Of a stretch of DNA of 64,000 nucleotides, positions 24,849 to 37,520 are shown one piece after another; within the stretch, counting starts at the first letter, position 1, and each line of letters opens with the position of its first letter. The notes below the pieces were generated by a model that saw only the letters and a list, made by a program, of their open reading frames with translations, did no database searches and had not been told where the DNA came from. The stretch is from Manihot esculenta (lineage: Eukaryota > Streptophyta > Magnoliopsida > Malpighiales > Euphorbiaceae), in assembly GCF_001659605.2 (NCBI RefSeq), contig NC_035161.2:28319691-28383690 (forward strand). Reading direction: 5' to 3'. Made by a program: the position numbers and the translations under genes.

Positions 24849-26197
24849 TGCTTTAGCTTGGATTTTTTGCAAGATTCTTTGTCGATTGCTGATTAGGTTG
24901 GTGCAGGAACGCAAGGAAAGGGATTGAACCAACTCCTCGTCCTCGGCCTGAGCCTTCTTCCACCATGAACTGGGTAATTATTTGGTACTGCTGCGGGTGA
25001 GTGCTCGCAGGTCGCAAGACACGTGGACTCCTGGTCCAATCTCCTGTAAAACGAAAATAAAATAATGAGAAAATTTAATATTTGGCCCGGTAGTACAGTG
25101 AAACTGGTTAATTAGTATGTAGCCTGGTTTAGTTCAAAATATCATACTTCCAGGAATATGATATAATTATATTTTGCATATAAATTAATTTTGTAAAAAA
25201 GTAAAATTATTTTTTAAATAATAAAAAATAATAATATTTATAATATAATTTCAAATATAATAAATTTAATAAATTTAATAAATTTAATATAAGTTAACTT
25301 ATAAAGTCACTTTTTATATATAAAAATAATAATTTTTATAAAATTGACTTAAAATACAAATTAAATAATTAAATTTTTTATATTTTCTTCAATTAAGTAA
25401 GACCCTGATCTTTCATTTTTTTAAATACATTAAATATTTTAAAAATCTTAAAAAATAACTAATTAATTTTTTTATTAATATTAACGGTTAAATATAATAA
25501 AAAATTTATTAATTATTTTTTTATTTTAAAAAATATATTAAAATGTATACAATATTTAAAAAAATTTACTAATTAATTTTATAAATTAAATTATAAAAAA
25601 TTTAAAATGTTCATGATCTAAAATTAATTAGTAAATTTTTTTAAAAATATGATAAATTAATTAAAATTTTTTAAAATTATAAAAATTAAATAATAAAATA
25701 TTTAATGATTAAAATTGATGAAATAATTAATCAGTAAATTTTTTAAAATATTATAAATATTTTAATGTAATTTTTAAAATTAAAATAATGAGTTTTACAT
25801 ATTATAAAAATTAAATAATAATTTTTTTATATTTTATATTTAATTTTTATAATATTAAAAAAATTTTAATTAATTTTTTAATTTTATAAAAATATCTATT
25901 AAATAATATTAATATTAATAGTATTTTAAATTTTTGTTAACCTTTAACTGTAAAACTAAATAATTTAAGATATTTTAATATATTTGTTAAAATAAAAAAT
26001 TAATTAATTAATTTTTTTCATTGATACTATTCCAAATTATTGTAACATGTAGCGGCATCGCAGAAAAAAGTGAAAGAAGAAGGTCCTTTTTGTAATATGT
26101 CACTCACTAATGCAATAACAGTGGACATAAAACCTCCAGCAGCAACCCATACAAATCCGAACCAAACCCAAAATACGAAAACGAAGAAAAGACAGAG
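24849..26197. promoter_or_regulatory. Divergent intergenic region between the zinc-finger gene and the AsnRS gene
   Basis: The two genes are transcribed away from each other from this 1.35-kb gap. The outer 200 bases on each side are GC-richer and plausibly hold 5' UTRs and core promoters. The middle (about 25,180-26,035) is almost pure A/T built from TTTATTAATTAATTT-like phrases and looks like an inserted old repeat. No individual regulatory motif can be called with confidence. Confidence 0.5.
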
Positions 26198-29100
26198 ATG
26201 GCCGTTGCTGCTTTAGCACCAGCCACTCCTTTTCGGTTGCGCCGCTGTTCAACCCTCCGGTTCTTCTCCTCCTATACCAAATCAAATCCTACAATCCGCC
26301 CTAAAATTCCTCAAACCCTGCTAAAACCCCATGCTCTCCCGCCAAAATTCCCGCTGCCCCCACATTCCAGCCAGCACAATCCCAGGTCCTTCTGCACCGT
26401 GATTTCCGGAGCTCTGCGTTCCGGTGAGAAGACCAAACTGGAATCCGTGGAGGACCTGAGAGGCGAAATGGGGGATAGAGTTGGGCCCTTCAGGAAGAAG
26501 TTGAAGATTGTTGATATAAAGGGTGGACCTGATGAAGGCTTGGATCGGGTTGGGCAGACCCTTGTTGTGATGGGATGGGTCCGGACACTTCGAGCCCAGA
26601 GTAGCGTTACGTTCATGGAGGTAATGGTGATTCAATAACGACGGAAGAAACTCTAATTTTGAAAATGATATTGATTTAGTGATTTGAATAAAGTTCATCT
26701 TTCCCTCTTTTCTTTCCCTCAGTTTCAACTTTTTATGTAGTATGTATTTTCTAAGCATGTAAATCAATGTAAGCTGGATGGTGTTTATTTGGTGGAATTT
26801 CTAGTTATTAGATGAACAGAGAAATGAATGGACGGTTTGATGCTTTTATTTTTGAAGTATTTTTGGCTTACATTATGTAGCTCCTTAAACTGTATGGTAA
26901 TTATCTGATATATGCATTCAGGTTAATGATGGTTCATGTCTGTCAAACATGCAATGTGTAATGGGTATGGAAGCAGAAGGTTATGATCAGGTATCATATA
27001 ACCAGAGCAATATAGATATACATATATTTTTTGTATTTGCATTTGCATTTGTGGGACCAAAAGTTTTTGCACTTGACATCTTAACTTCTAATATTTCCTT
27101 TAAGAATTTTCACAACATCAATAGCAAAGATTCTATTTATTTCAGTATCAATTAGGTAATTGGACATTAACTTGTACATCCTTTGCAGTGTAACTATTTT
27201 CAGTTAATCCTCATATAAAGTAGTGACAATAACGATGCTTCAGTTCTTCTCCGTTTATAAACTAATATTCTATCATTTAAACTGTACAATTCCTGCCATC
27301 CTTTGCTAAAATACAAAGTTCTTGCCGTTTGTCCACTGCCTGGATATTCACATAATTAGTGGTCTATATATTGGCACTTTCTTTTATTTAGCTTGGAGCT
27401 TGTTAATAGGTAGAATCTGGTTTGGTGGCAACTGGTGCATCAATATGGGTACAAGGAACTGTTGTGAAGAGCCAAGGATCAAAACAAAAGGTGGAACTGA
27501 AGGTCAACAAAATTATTATGGTATGGCGTTTCTTGACTTCTAATTAAATTGGAATTATGTTGATGCGTTTTGATTGGAGAATTTGCCTCTTCCCAGCAGT
27601 TTTGCATCATAAACTTTCCATTTCATGTAATTTTCAGTTCATAGGCATGTTTATATGCCAAATAATCTATGCCAATGGCTATCCATGTAGTCAGCTTTCG
27701 GCATAAAAAGGAATAAAAATAAAATTTTTCAGCATTTTTGGATGTCCAGTAAATTAGGCATGCTAGTAGGATCTATACCGAGAAAGCGAGAATTTGCTTA
27801 AATGAAGGATGTTAAGAAGCTGGCAAGCTGCTTATGACATTGGAGTGCCAACCTGCATATCATATAATTGTGTTGTTGGCTTGTTGCCAGTTTGCACTCA
27901 AAATGATTATTATTCTTATAGGTTGGCAAGAGCGATCCTTCATATCCCATCCAAAAGAAAAGGGTCAGCAGAGAATTTTTGAGAACCAAGGCTCATCTTC
28001 GTCCTAGAACGAATACATTTGGTGCGGTATGGCTTTGCTGCTGGTTTCTGCTCCAATTTTTTTATTCTTATATTTTGAAGTAATGCAAATCAGTTGTAGG
28101 TTGCAAGGGTGAGGAATGCTTTGGCCTATGCTACACACAAGTTTTTTCAAGAAAATGGGTTTGTATGGGTCTCAAGTCCTATTATAACAGCTTCAGATTG
28201 TGAAGGAGCAGGTGAACAGTTCTGTGTCACTACTTTGGTACGCACCACTAAAAAATCCAGTTTTACCTGCGAATCTCTTAGTTTGACTCATTTTGTAACA
28301 AATTCTTTCTGACTTTGGTATGAACCTTTTTTCCCAGCTTTTTCTCCACCTATTGTCAAATTATCATATATTCTCTTTCTTTTTATGAATTCTAATAGAG
28401 GAATTACTATTCAACTAGCCAAAAGTCCACAAGTAACATGTATAATTGGCTATTTGTCTGTTTATAAGGTTCAGTATTGTGTATAATACATGTGAAATGT
28501 ATGCTTACATATATATACCTTTGCACTTTTAAGGGGACCATTTCTTATGGAAACTGAATTGTTCACTTGCTTTTGTGTATCTCCATGATTGTTTATCTAA
28601 TTAGCATATTTGTAGGCATTAGTTAGTTTTTGTTAAGATGCTGTAATTTTGACGTGATTAGGTAGAAGGCCTATGGAATTTAGACAATAATATTAGTACT
28701 GTATGGAGGGTGACGGCAAGCTTCATTAAGAAAGTAGCAGCAATATATTAGGTATATCCAAAGGTAGAGGATTATTACCTACTAAAGTCTTGGTGGTGGG
28801 AGGTTTTTTTTTCGTTCAAAGGCTATAATATGAAAAAAGAATGGTACCATAAACTGCCAATGACAAATATATAGGCTCATTTGAAAAATAAAAGTTGGGA
28901 AAGAGAGAAGCTAAGAAATTGGTCAACAAGGATCGCTGTAAATTTCAAGCCAATTTATACCATAATTTGGTGATAATCGAGAAGGGGAGAATGAGATGTA
29001 CAAGCTAGCAAGGGTAGGTTGAAGGCAAAAAGTGTAGAGATCTATGTCGAGTCAAGTCCAATAAAGATGTTAATTAACAATTTTTTCAGGAGGTATGAGA

Positions 29101-32100
29101 TCAAAAAGAGATGGAGATGTTATTTTGATCAAATATTCAATATGAGTCATGAGGATGACTTTATAGACCTTAATGTTCCTTTGACCAAAAACTTTTATTA
29201 TACTCGTAGAATTAGGTTTTTGAAATTAAATAGACCATGAAGAATGCAAAGTCAGGGAGAGTTTGCAGCCTAGATGGTTTCCCTACAAGTATGAAAGTGT
29301 TTTGAGGAGGTTGAGTAGACTATCTAACCAAGCTATCTAATGTCATGATAAATTATGGAAGATGATAAATGCATAAAAAATACTTTGTTTCCTATCTTTA
29401 AGAAGAAGTGAGACATGCAAAGTTGTGCAAACTACCATGGCATTAAGTTGAAGAGCTTACATGGTGAAGCTATAAGAATGAGTGGTTGAATGCATAATCA
29501 GGGATGCTACTAATGTAGTAGACAGCCAGTTTTACTTTGTGTCAGTAGATTTACAATATAACCATCTTTCTCTTAAGAAGATCATTGAACTTTATAAGGA
29601 GAGAGGATCTTTGCTTGGTTTTTGTTGACCTACAAAATTATATGATGGAGTATGAGGAGAAGTTCTTTGGTGGATGTTGGAGAGGTAATGAGTCTGTATC
29701 ATATATATAAACATCATTAAGGACATGTATGAAGGGGCAATCACAAGTGAAGAACAAAGGGAGGAAATTCAAATGAGAATTTCATAACATTGAGTTTATA
29801 TCACGGATTGACTTTGAGCCCTTACCTATTTACCTTAGTTGTGGATGAGCTAACCAGCCATATTCAAGATGATTTCTCGTGATAATGTTAGGTTGTGGGG
29901 AAGAAAATAGTGATTGAGTAAAAGTTGGAGTTCTGGAGGACTCTTGAGAGTGAGGTTTTAGCTTAGCTTAAGCTATAAGGAATATAATGTATTGTGAGTT
30001 TCAGTAAAATTGATGAAACAGAAGTGAGGTTAGGTTCAGTTTGGATGGATTTTTGGTGCCAAAATACGATCAATTCAAGTATTTAGGTTCTATTATCTAG
30101 AAAAATAAAATAATAGATGAGGATGTAACTTAGGATCAAAACAAGATGGTTGAAATGGAGTGTAACCAATGTGCTATGCGACTATAGGATCTTGACAAAG
30201 TGAAAGATAACTTCAATATAACTGTGGTCCCAGCTGTGTTTATTAGTGAATGTTGCATCTAAGTTACAACATAACACAAGATGAGTGTATCGGGAATGTG
30301 AATGTTAATATGAATGTTTGATGACAGGAGAAATAAAATTGGGAATAACCATATTTTTTAGGGAGTGCATATGACACACATTGGGGATAAAATGAGAGAG
30401 AGAGTGGCTTAAGATTGTTTCGTCATGTTCAATATAGAACATAGAATGCTACAATACAAAACTGTGTAACCTAGCAGTGAAAGGAGTTGGAAGGAAAAAT
30501 GGGAGACCTGAAATAACATGGATGGAAGTAATAAAAAAAAAATTTTTTTATATAAATACGAAATTGGTTTAAACATAGCTAAATGATGAAAAAAGATCCA
30601 TATAGTTGACACCAACCAGTTTGGAATTAAGTCTTAGTTTCTGTTGTCATATGTAATTTAGAATAAATTGAACAACACAACTTTTAGGCAAGATTTGTTA
30701 GTGGTTAATTCTAGATTGGTCTTATTATAGTGCTATTGTAATTGATGCTTCATGGTGTTATTATTTTTTTCAGTAACTTTTGTTCTTTTGCAGATTCCAG
30801 GCTCTCAAGAGGCAGTTGATTCTCTTGTGGATGGCATTCCAAAGACTAAGGAAGGATTAATCGATTGGTCACAGGTGAGCCAGTTGAAGTGTTTTCCTTT
30901 TGTAATAGCATGTGTTATAACCCTGTGGAGTTTTTTTTTTTATGTTTAATATTTATAGCTGGTGCAATCAGGGATGACATGATCCTTCTTGGTTGGCCCA
31001 TCATATGTCGCGTTATGATTAGGTTTGTTAGGGAAACCCTAACAGAGATGGAATTTAGGAGTACAATAGAAGAGAAAAGAGAGGAGAGATCCATAGAGAG
31101 GAAGATACGGAGAGAGGATTCTTGATTATTCTGAGATGATTCTATGAAGTACAACTGAACAGTATTTATACACAAGTAACTGCCTCTAACTAATTCTACA
31201 GTCCTTAATTATGCTTCCCACCTATTACAACAACTAAATACTGTTTTATTCCTCTTTTTTTTTTCTTATGTCTTTCCTATAATATGTGACAAGATTTAAT
31301 GTTTCCAAAATAAATTTCAGTTGGTCCTTTGTCATGACTAGTGAGAAAGAAGTGCTTTATTCAGCATGACAAGTTTATGTATATGAAACCAGGATGATTT
31401 TCAAATACGTGTGAAGTTTATTCCTAGACAACTTATTACTTCTTCCATTTAACAAGTTGTTTCCATGGGTTTCTTTTATTCCAAGAGCTTGTTTAGTTAT
31501 TAATAACTTTTGGTTGTTAGGTTGAAGTATAAGTTATTATTGTGATAGTATTTCTTCAAAGTGGTTCTAAAGGGAACTAGCGATTTGTTATGGTACAAAG
31601 GCAGAAGATTGAGGAATTTGTCTGGAGATACAAAATAAATTGTGATCTTATGAACGATAGAAATCTTCACGGTTTATCTCAATTGTGTGCTGAAATTATC
31701 TTTATCAATATCTGCTTTTATTTCTAAACTGGGCACAGTATATATTGGTTCTACATCATATATTGTGTGGCCAACTATTTGATAATCATTAAAACAGGTT
31801 GCATTCTGATTTATTTATTTGAGCTCCATTGATGTCATTTTCAGTTCTTTAATTCATTTTTCAGGATTTTTTTGGCAAACCAGCATTTTTGACAGTCTCT
31901 GGCCAGCTAAATGCTGAAACATATGCTACTGCTCTGTCAGATGTATAAATTTTTTACTCATGTTTCCCTCATTTTGATGTCAGATTGTCAAGCAAGCTAT
32001 TTGAACCCTTTTTATGACAATTTATTATTTTCTGTCAGGTTTATACATTTGGTCCCACATTTCGAGCAGAAAATTCTAATACTTCTAGACACTTGGCCGA

Positions 32101-35100
32101 ATTTTGGGTAAATAGTCTTTACTTGAGGGTTTTTCTGTTCTTATCCTCAAAATTTTTGGTAGCCAATGTCATTAGCTTTTTTTGCTTATATCTCATGTGC
32201 AATTGGAGTATCTCACTAGCTTTTTCTGTTTGTCCATTTAAGATGATTGAACCAGAACTTGCATTTGCTGATCTGAATGATGACATGGCCTGTGCAACCG
32301 CCTATCTCCAGTACGTAGTATGTCAACTTTCACATCATCTGTAGTGTTGTTATCAACAATTTATGGAGTGGAGGCAAGCTAGCTAATGCTTAAGAGCGCT
32401 TCTTCTTATTGAACCTTTGACATTTTTTCTTTATGAATTGAAGGTAAGGCATATCCTTGAAAATTGCAAGGAAGACATGGACTTCTTCAATAACTGGATT
32501 GAGAAAGGAATCATTGACCGACTGAGTGTATGAACTCTCAAGTGTAACTTATCCTTCTCCATTCTTTTTGTTTTATGACTCGATTCTTAAGAAGAGACAG
32601 CTTATACATCAATTTCCAAATCTGACCAATATTGCTTTGCATGCCTTGACATCTTGGAAATTTGTTTGTTTGATGCACAGGATGTTGTTGAGAAAGACTT
32701 CATCCAGTTGACTTATACTGATGCCATTGAGCTTCTTCTCAAAACAAATAAGAAATTTGAATTTCCAGTACTGCATATTTGTCTTCTTTCCTCTATTCAC
32801 TCATAGGTCCTACCCGGGGTTGAATTTCTTCATTTAACAATATTTCTGTGTGTCTCTAGGTGAAATGGGGGTGTGATTTGCAAAGTGAGCATGAGCGTTA
32901 TATAACTGAAGAGGCATTTGGTGGATGCCCCGTCATAATAAGAGATTATCCAAAGGCATGACCCTTAATGGGCTCTAATTTCTTTTGCTCTTACAGAATC
33001 TATCATTGTTCTTGTTCTGAATTTCTCATTGAAAACTCTCAGGAGATCAAGGCATTTTATATGAGGCAAAATGATGACGGGAAGACTGTTGCAGCCATGG
33101 ATATGTTGGTTCCTCGGGTAACATTTATCTTTCTCATTGTTGACTAGTTCAGTTTAGTCAAAATAGTTATGACTTGCATCTAAGATCCTAAGCCTCTAGT
33201 AACCTCTATGGATGCTTAAAAGCAAGAAGCCAAAGCTGAAGCTGAAGCCGCAATAATTGAGGAAACATTATTTATTTTAAAGGATATGGTTTCTTTGAGA
33301 TAAAAAAAAGGGAACTAAAAAAAATATGTTGATATTAATATAAAATGTCTACTAATATATTGCACTAAGAGTTAATTGAGATCTGTATTTATTGAGAGAT
33401 AAGACAAAACTGCACTAAATAATTTTTAGTCTTAATTCTGAAATTTACAAGGTAGCCTATTCATGCAAAAAGTAGAAAAGAGGAATATTTTAAACTAGAA
33501 AAAGTTATAATATAAAAAAAATATATAAATGTCAACTTTATGACTTCAGTGTCACCTTGATTAGGAACCTTAATTATACCCCTAATTGGGAAACATTACA
33601 TAATGAAAAATGCCTGCATAGAAAGATTTTATCAATACTTGCCCTTAAGATGATGCATAGATATCTTACATACCTGTCTTGCAAGCTAAGCCATGGAAAA
33701 TTTGCTACAAGTTCCTTTAGTGAAAGTATTAGTCAACTGATTTTCAGAAGTCACGCAAAGGGATATCCAGAATTCCATGATTTAGTTTATCCTTTATAAA
33801 GTGCTGCTCAATTTCATTTTGCTTTATTTGATGATGTTGAATTGGATATAAGCCTCAATCTGCATCTGTATCTGTATAGCCTTCTATTTTAAGGTTCCAT
33901 TTGCATCTGTATTTTTGTCAGGCTACCTCATTTCTTCAACCATGGCTTCTTTCCATTTTAGATCGTTAATAGCTTCCAATAGTTCTCTTTAGTATGCCTA
34001 GATAATAAGGTCATCATATTCTGATATCTCTTGATTGTTGATTTTAACATCTTCTCAAGGAGAATTTGCTATCATGCTAGATCAATCGATCCCTTTGCTG
34101 CATAAAACAATTAGTTCTCGTAAAAATGGAAAAGGATGTTTTCCGATTATCTAAACTCGTATCTCATCATACTCGACAATCAGTTCTGTTAGAAAGTCAT
34201 ACACATGGTCTTTCTCCATCCAATTTTGAGATTGGGTTGCATCTTCAGGATATGATGCTCCGAAGTCTTAGAAATAATCAAGTTCCTGCCAATCCACTCA
34301 ATTTAGCAAAATATTGTCATATAGTCATTTCACCTTGCTTTTGTTTCATGAACTTTCCTTCAAAGCTCATTTATATGAGCACCATTGACCAACTAAGAAT
34401 AATTTTGAGTGGCAGCATTCCAAATTTTCTTAGTTGTATCAAGCAGAAGATAACCCTGAGCAATTTGAGGTTGCATTGAGTTGATAAGCCACAATGTAAT
34501 TAAGTTTGTTTCAGATTCTTATTGGCTAAAAGTTGAATCGGTAGCAGCTGGATCGGATGCACTTCTTGAGATGCAATCTTTAAAACCTCAAACTTGAATT
34601 AATAGAAGACAAGACCTCGACCAAGCAAGACAATTTGTTCCATCGAACTATAGGGGGCTAATAGGAAGAAGTATTATTACTGAAATTTCCCATTTTAGTT
34701 CCACCAATCTGAATGCATAAGTTTGAATCATTTTCTTTTCACATGTTCCACTATACATAAGAAAATAGTAATTGAGAGGATTTGGCTTGAAATTGAAAGA
34801 AAGTGATAAATGTTACTTAAAAAAAAAAAAAAAGAAATCCTTGGTCGACACTATCAGGGAAGAACACTTAACAGTACATGTGAACATGCCATAAACAGTG
34901 CCCATGAATAATATTTCGAGAACCTAATAAATCGAGGGTTCTAATACCATCTTATGAAAGAAGAAAAGGGATTGACCTAAATAATTAATTGTCTTTATTC
35001 TGAAAGCTACAAGCTGGCCTCTTCATACAAGACTTCTAAAATGGGAATATTCTAAACTAGGAAATTAGAATATACAAAATCCTAAATGCCTATTACACAG

Positions 35101-36389
35101 CCTAATCACATACTTGATTAGGAACAAAAAATATAATTTTACAATAAACAGAAAAAATGATAGGAGAATAATATTATCAACAATGGTAATGCCAGAGTAA
35201 TGGAAACTTTGATAAATGATAATTTCAATATTATCATAATTTACAGAATCCTGAAATGAGATTATAATGATCCCAATTTCCATCTCATTTTACTTGTTAG
35301 TGAAAGATATTATTTTGGCATAAATTTGGATTTTTTTTATGAAATGACACTGAAAACTTTAGCACTGCCCTGGATAAGAAATAGTTTTCTTTTTGTTTGT
35401 CAGGTTGGGGAACTTATCGGTGGAAGTCAAAGAGAAGAACGACTTGAATATCTGGAAGATCGGTTGGACAACTTGAAGCTAAACAAGGACAGCTACTGGT
35501 GGTATCTTGATCTGCGCCGTTATGGATCAGGTTAGATATGTACTCATTGAAACTAATGATTCTCCCAAATTGGTTGTGAGATTGGCATCTTTGAAATTAA
35601 GTGCATAAATTATATCTGAGTTCTTCACCAAGTCTATTAAATAAGAATAATCTCTGGCCTGCTATGATTTTTTTTTCCTTTTTTTTTGGTTGGAGGGGAG
35701 GGGGGAGGGCACATTGGTTGTCTTCTCCCCGAAATGACTAGCATGCCAGCAATTCTTCGTTTGATCATTTGGGTGGAGAGATCTCGTGCATGAATGATGC
35801 CTCAGGGTGCAAATTGAGGCAGATATGAAGAACTAGAGAGTGATTCTTAAGAAAATGAACCTGAGGGGGAGAGAGGCACCAGAAGTGCATTTTCTTGAGG
35901 TTTGGGTGGAGAGTCTATAGTGCCATGGATGAAATGATTGTATCAAGACTTCAAAGGCATTTCCATGTGCTTAAATTAAATTAGACATATTGCTTTAGTC
36001 ATGCTCAAGATGCTGGTCTAGGATGTATCATCAAATATGCTGGTATGTGGGGATCCTAATTGACCAGTATGCTCGGCATATTCTCATAGTTGTTGGATCA
36101 GTAGGGAAAATTTTTTATGCTAGGCTGAATTATGTAGTACAGAAGGTGTTTGGACATTTATTGGAATCATATGATAATTATTTAACTGCACCTATCCTCT
36201 GAATATCTGAAATCCCTAAGATCAAATTTACTGATATATCTCTTTTTGCCTTCTTTTTTCCATATTTTGCCAGTTCCTCATGCGGGGTTTGGACTTGGCT
36301 TTGAAAGACTGGTACAATTTGCAACTGGAATAGAAAATATAAGGGATGCTATACCTTTCCCTAGGGCACCTGGTTCTGCTGAATTTTGA
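26198..36389 (+). CDS. Asparagine--tRNA ligase, chloroplast/mitochondrial type, 15 exons
   Basis: A class II aminoacyl-tRNA synthetase that charges tRNA-Asn. Coding exons: 26198-26620, 26922-26990, 27410-27520, 27922-28026, 28100-28237, 30794-30874, 31865-31942, 32039-32107, 32243-32317, 32444-32527, 32681-32767, 32860-32955, 33043-33117, 35404-35530 and 36274-36389. They total 1734 nt, 577 residues. Exon 1 encodes an Arg/Ser/Pro-rich leader ([17 protein letters not shown]) typical of an organelle transit peptide, then the start of the OB-fold anticodon-binding domain ([19 protein letters not shown]). Later exons give the class II catalytic core: motif 2 [15 protein letters not shown] (exon 8) and motif 3 [12 protein letters not shown] (exon 15). 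The C-terminus ends [10 protein letters not shown]. Resemblance to the plant organellar enzyme (Arabidopsis At4g17300 type) is strong, and dual targeting is inferred from that family. Intron 12 uses a GC donor; all others are GT-AG. Confidence 0.95.
28690..30650 (+). mobile_element. Degenerate non-LTR (LINE, RTE-like) retrotransposon in AsnRS intron 5
   Basis: Broken reverse-transcriptase segments run in order on the plus strand across shifting frames: [10 protein letters not shown] (about 28,715), YKLARVG (about 28,998), [11 protein letters not shown] (about 29,110), LVFVDLQNY (about 29,615), [16 protein letters not shown] (about 29,705), [18 protein letters not shown] (about 29,823), FKYLGSII (about 30,076) and [11 protein letters not shown] (about 30,500). 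The end reads like the typical C-terminus of plant RTE-like LINEs. The YADD active-site segment expected after SHIQDD is missing. It is an old, dead copy in the same orientation as the host gene. Target duplications were not resolved. Confidence 0.85.
31005..31245 (-). mobile_element. Candidate solo LTR in AsnRS intron 6
   Basis: Read on the minus strand, the segment shows TGTTGTAATAGGTGGGAAG, then GTTAGAGGCAGTTACTTG, a TATA-like GTATAAATA, and a downstream CT-rich stretch ending near TCTATTGTACTCC, a layout much like short copia LTRs. No internal region is attached and the edges and target duplication are not resolved. Confidence 0.4.
33385..35130 (-). mobile_element. Decayed copia-type LTR element in AsnRS intron 13
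   Basis: Two diverged direct repeats of about 175 bp flank the region (left about 33,385-33,566; right about 34,955-35,125). They share phrases such as CTAAATAATT, ATTCTGAAA, TTCAT.CAA, GGAATATT and TTGATTAGGAAC. Just inside the right copy, on the minus strand, is TGGTATTAGAACC (34,949-34,937), an initiator-tRNA-type primer site, so the element points opposite to the host gene. On the minus strand, about 34,130-34,230 reads as a broken copia gag ([17 protein letters not shown]), and about 33,650-33,780 as the end of copia RNase H ([10 protein letters not shown]). Most of pol is gone. It is much older than the element at 17.9-21.2 kb, judging by LTR divergence. Confidence 0.7.
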
Positions 36390-36831
36390 TGGCAAAATTT
36401 GTCAGATGCGACATGGTTCTTTTTCTCCTCCTTTCTGGAGTTTTACCCCTCTTCTCCTTCTGATAATAATTCCTTTTCCTCTGCCTTGAGCTTTGAAATT
36501 AATTGTCATAAGAACCAATTAGGTAAAGCATTGTTCCGAGAGATTTGACTGCCTTTATTGGGCATGGGTGGCGGATTCTTATTATTGTGTAAATTTTTAC
36601 GATGACTGTAAATTCATGTTATTTATTGTTCTTGATTTTATTGTACTTTCTCGGAAGTGAATCCTGAACTCAAAGGAAGACGTTTTTGGGGGTTCTATCT
36701 TAATGGGTTTCGTATTTCTCGTAGGGGTGTGCACGAGTTGCTCATATCAAACTGAATATTTTGTTTTGATTTATTTTTATTAAGAAAGTTTATCCCGAAT
36801 TATTTGGGTATCGAACTAGAATAAAAATTGG

Positions 36832-36833
<2 letters not shown>

Positions 36834-36867
<34 letters not shown>
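36834..36867. repeat. (TA)n microsatellite
   Basis: About sixteen to seventeen TA units in the AsnRS 3' flank. Confidence 0.92.
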
Positions 36868-36869
<2 letters not shown>

Positions 36870-37218
36870 GTAAAATTAAGTAATATTCTATTTAAATAAA
36901 AAAAAATTAATCGAATCGAAATGATTTAAAAATTCAGTTTGATTGTTTATTTCTTTCGATTTGATTTTACTTTTAAATTTAAAATTTTTAATTATTTTAG
37001 TTAAAAAAAAATTAATGATAATAATATATTATTTTTTATAATATAAAAATTATTATTAATTAAAATTAAAATATTTTAATTAAATATTAAAATATAAAAA
37101 ATAAAATTAATCATCGATTTAATTATTTTAATAATTTTTATAATATTAAAAGTTGTTCATTTTAATTTTTAAACTAAACCGATCAAAATCTCCTTATATT
37201 AATTTTTATAATCTCTAA

Positions 37219-37520
37219 TTATAATTATATCTATATTAGTGTAATCTTTTAATTTTTTATTAATTATATAGATAATATTAAATTACTTATTTTTTTATTA
37301 TAGGTATATTACAATATTTTAAAATATGTTTAATCATTTATTATATATATGATCTATGGTTAAAAGATTATAATTATATGTATATTAGTGTAATCTTTTA
37401 TTCGTCTATTTTTTTTATTAATTATATAGATAATATTAAATTACTTATTCTTTTTTATTATAGGTATATTACAATATTTTAAAATAAGTTTAATCATTTA
37501 TTATATATATGATCTATGGT
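37219..37520. repeat. Tandem duplication, unit about 149 bp
   Basis: Copy 1 (37219-37367) and copy 2 (from 37368 to about 37,520) share TATATTAGTGTAATCTTTTA and GATCTATGGTTAAA blocks in the same order, with a few substitutions and short length changes. Both are AT-rich and non-coding. Confidence 0.85.

Noticed and set aside
26311..26767. Minus-strand ORFs over AsnRS exon 1
   Set aside because: Shadows of the GC-rich coding exon; the plus-strand product is a clear synthetase.
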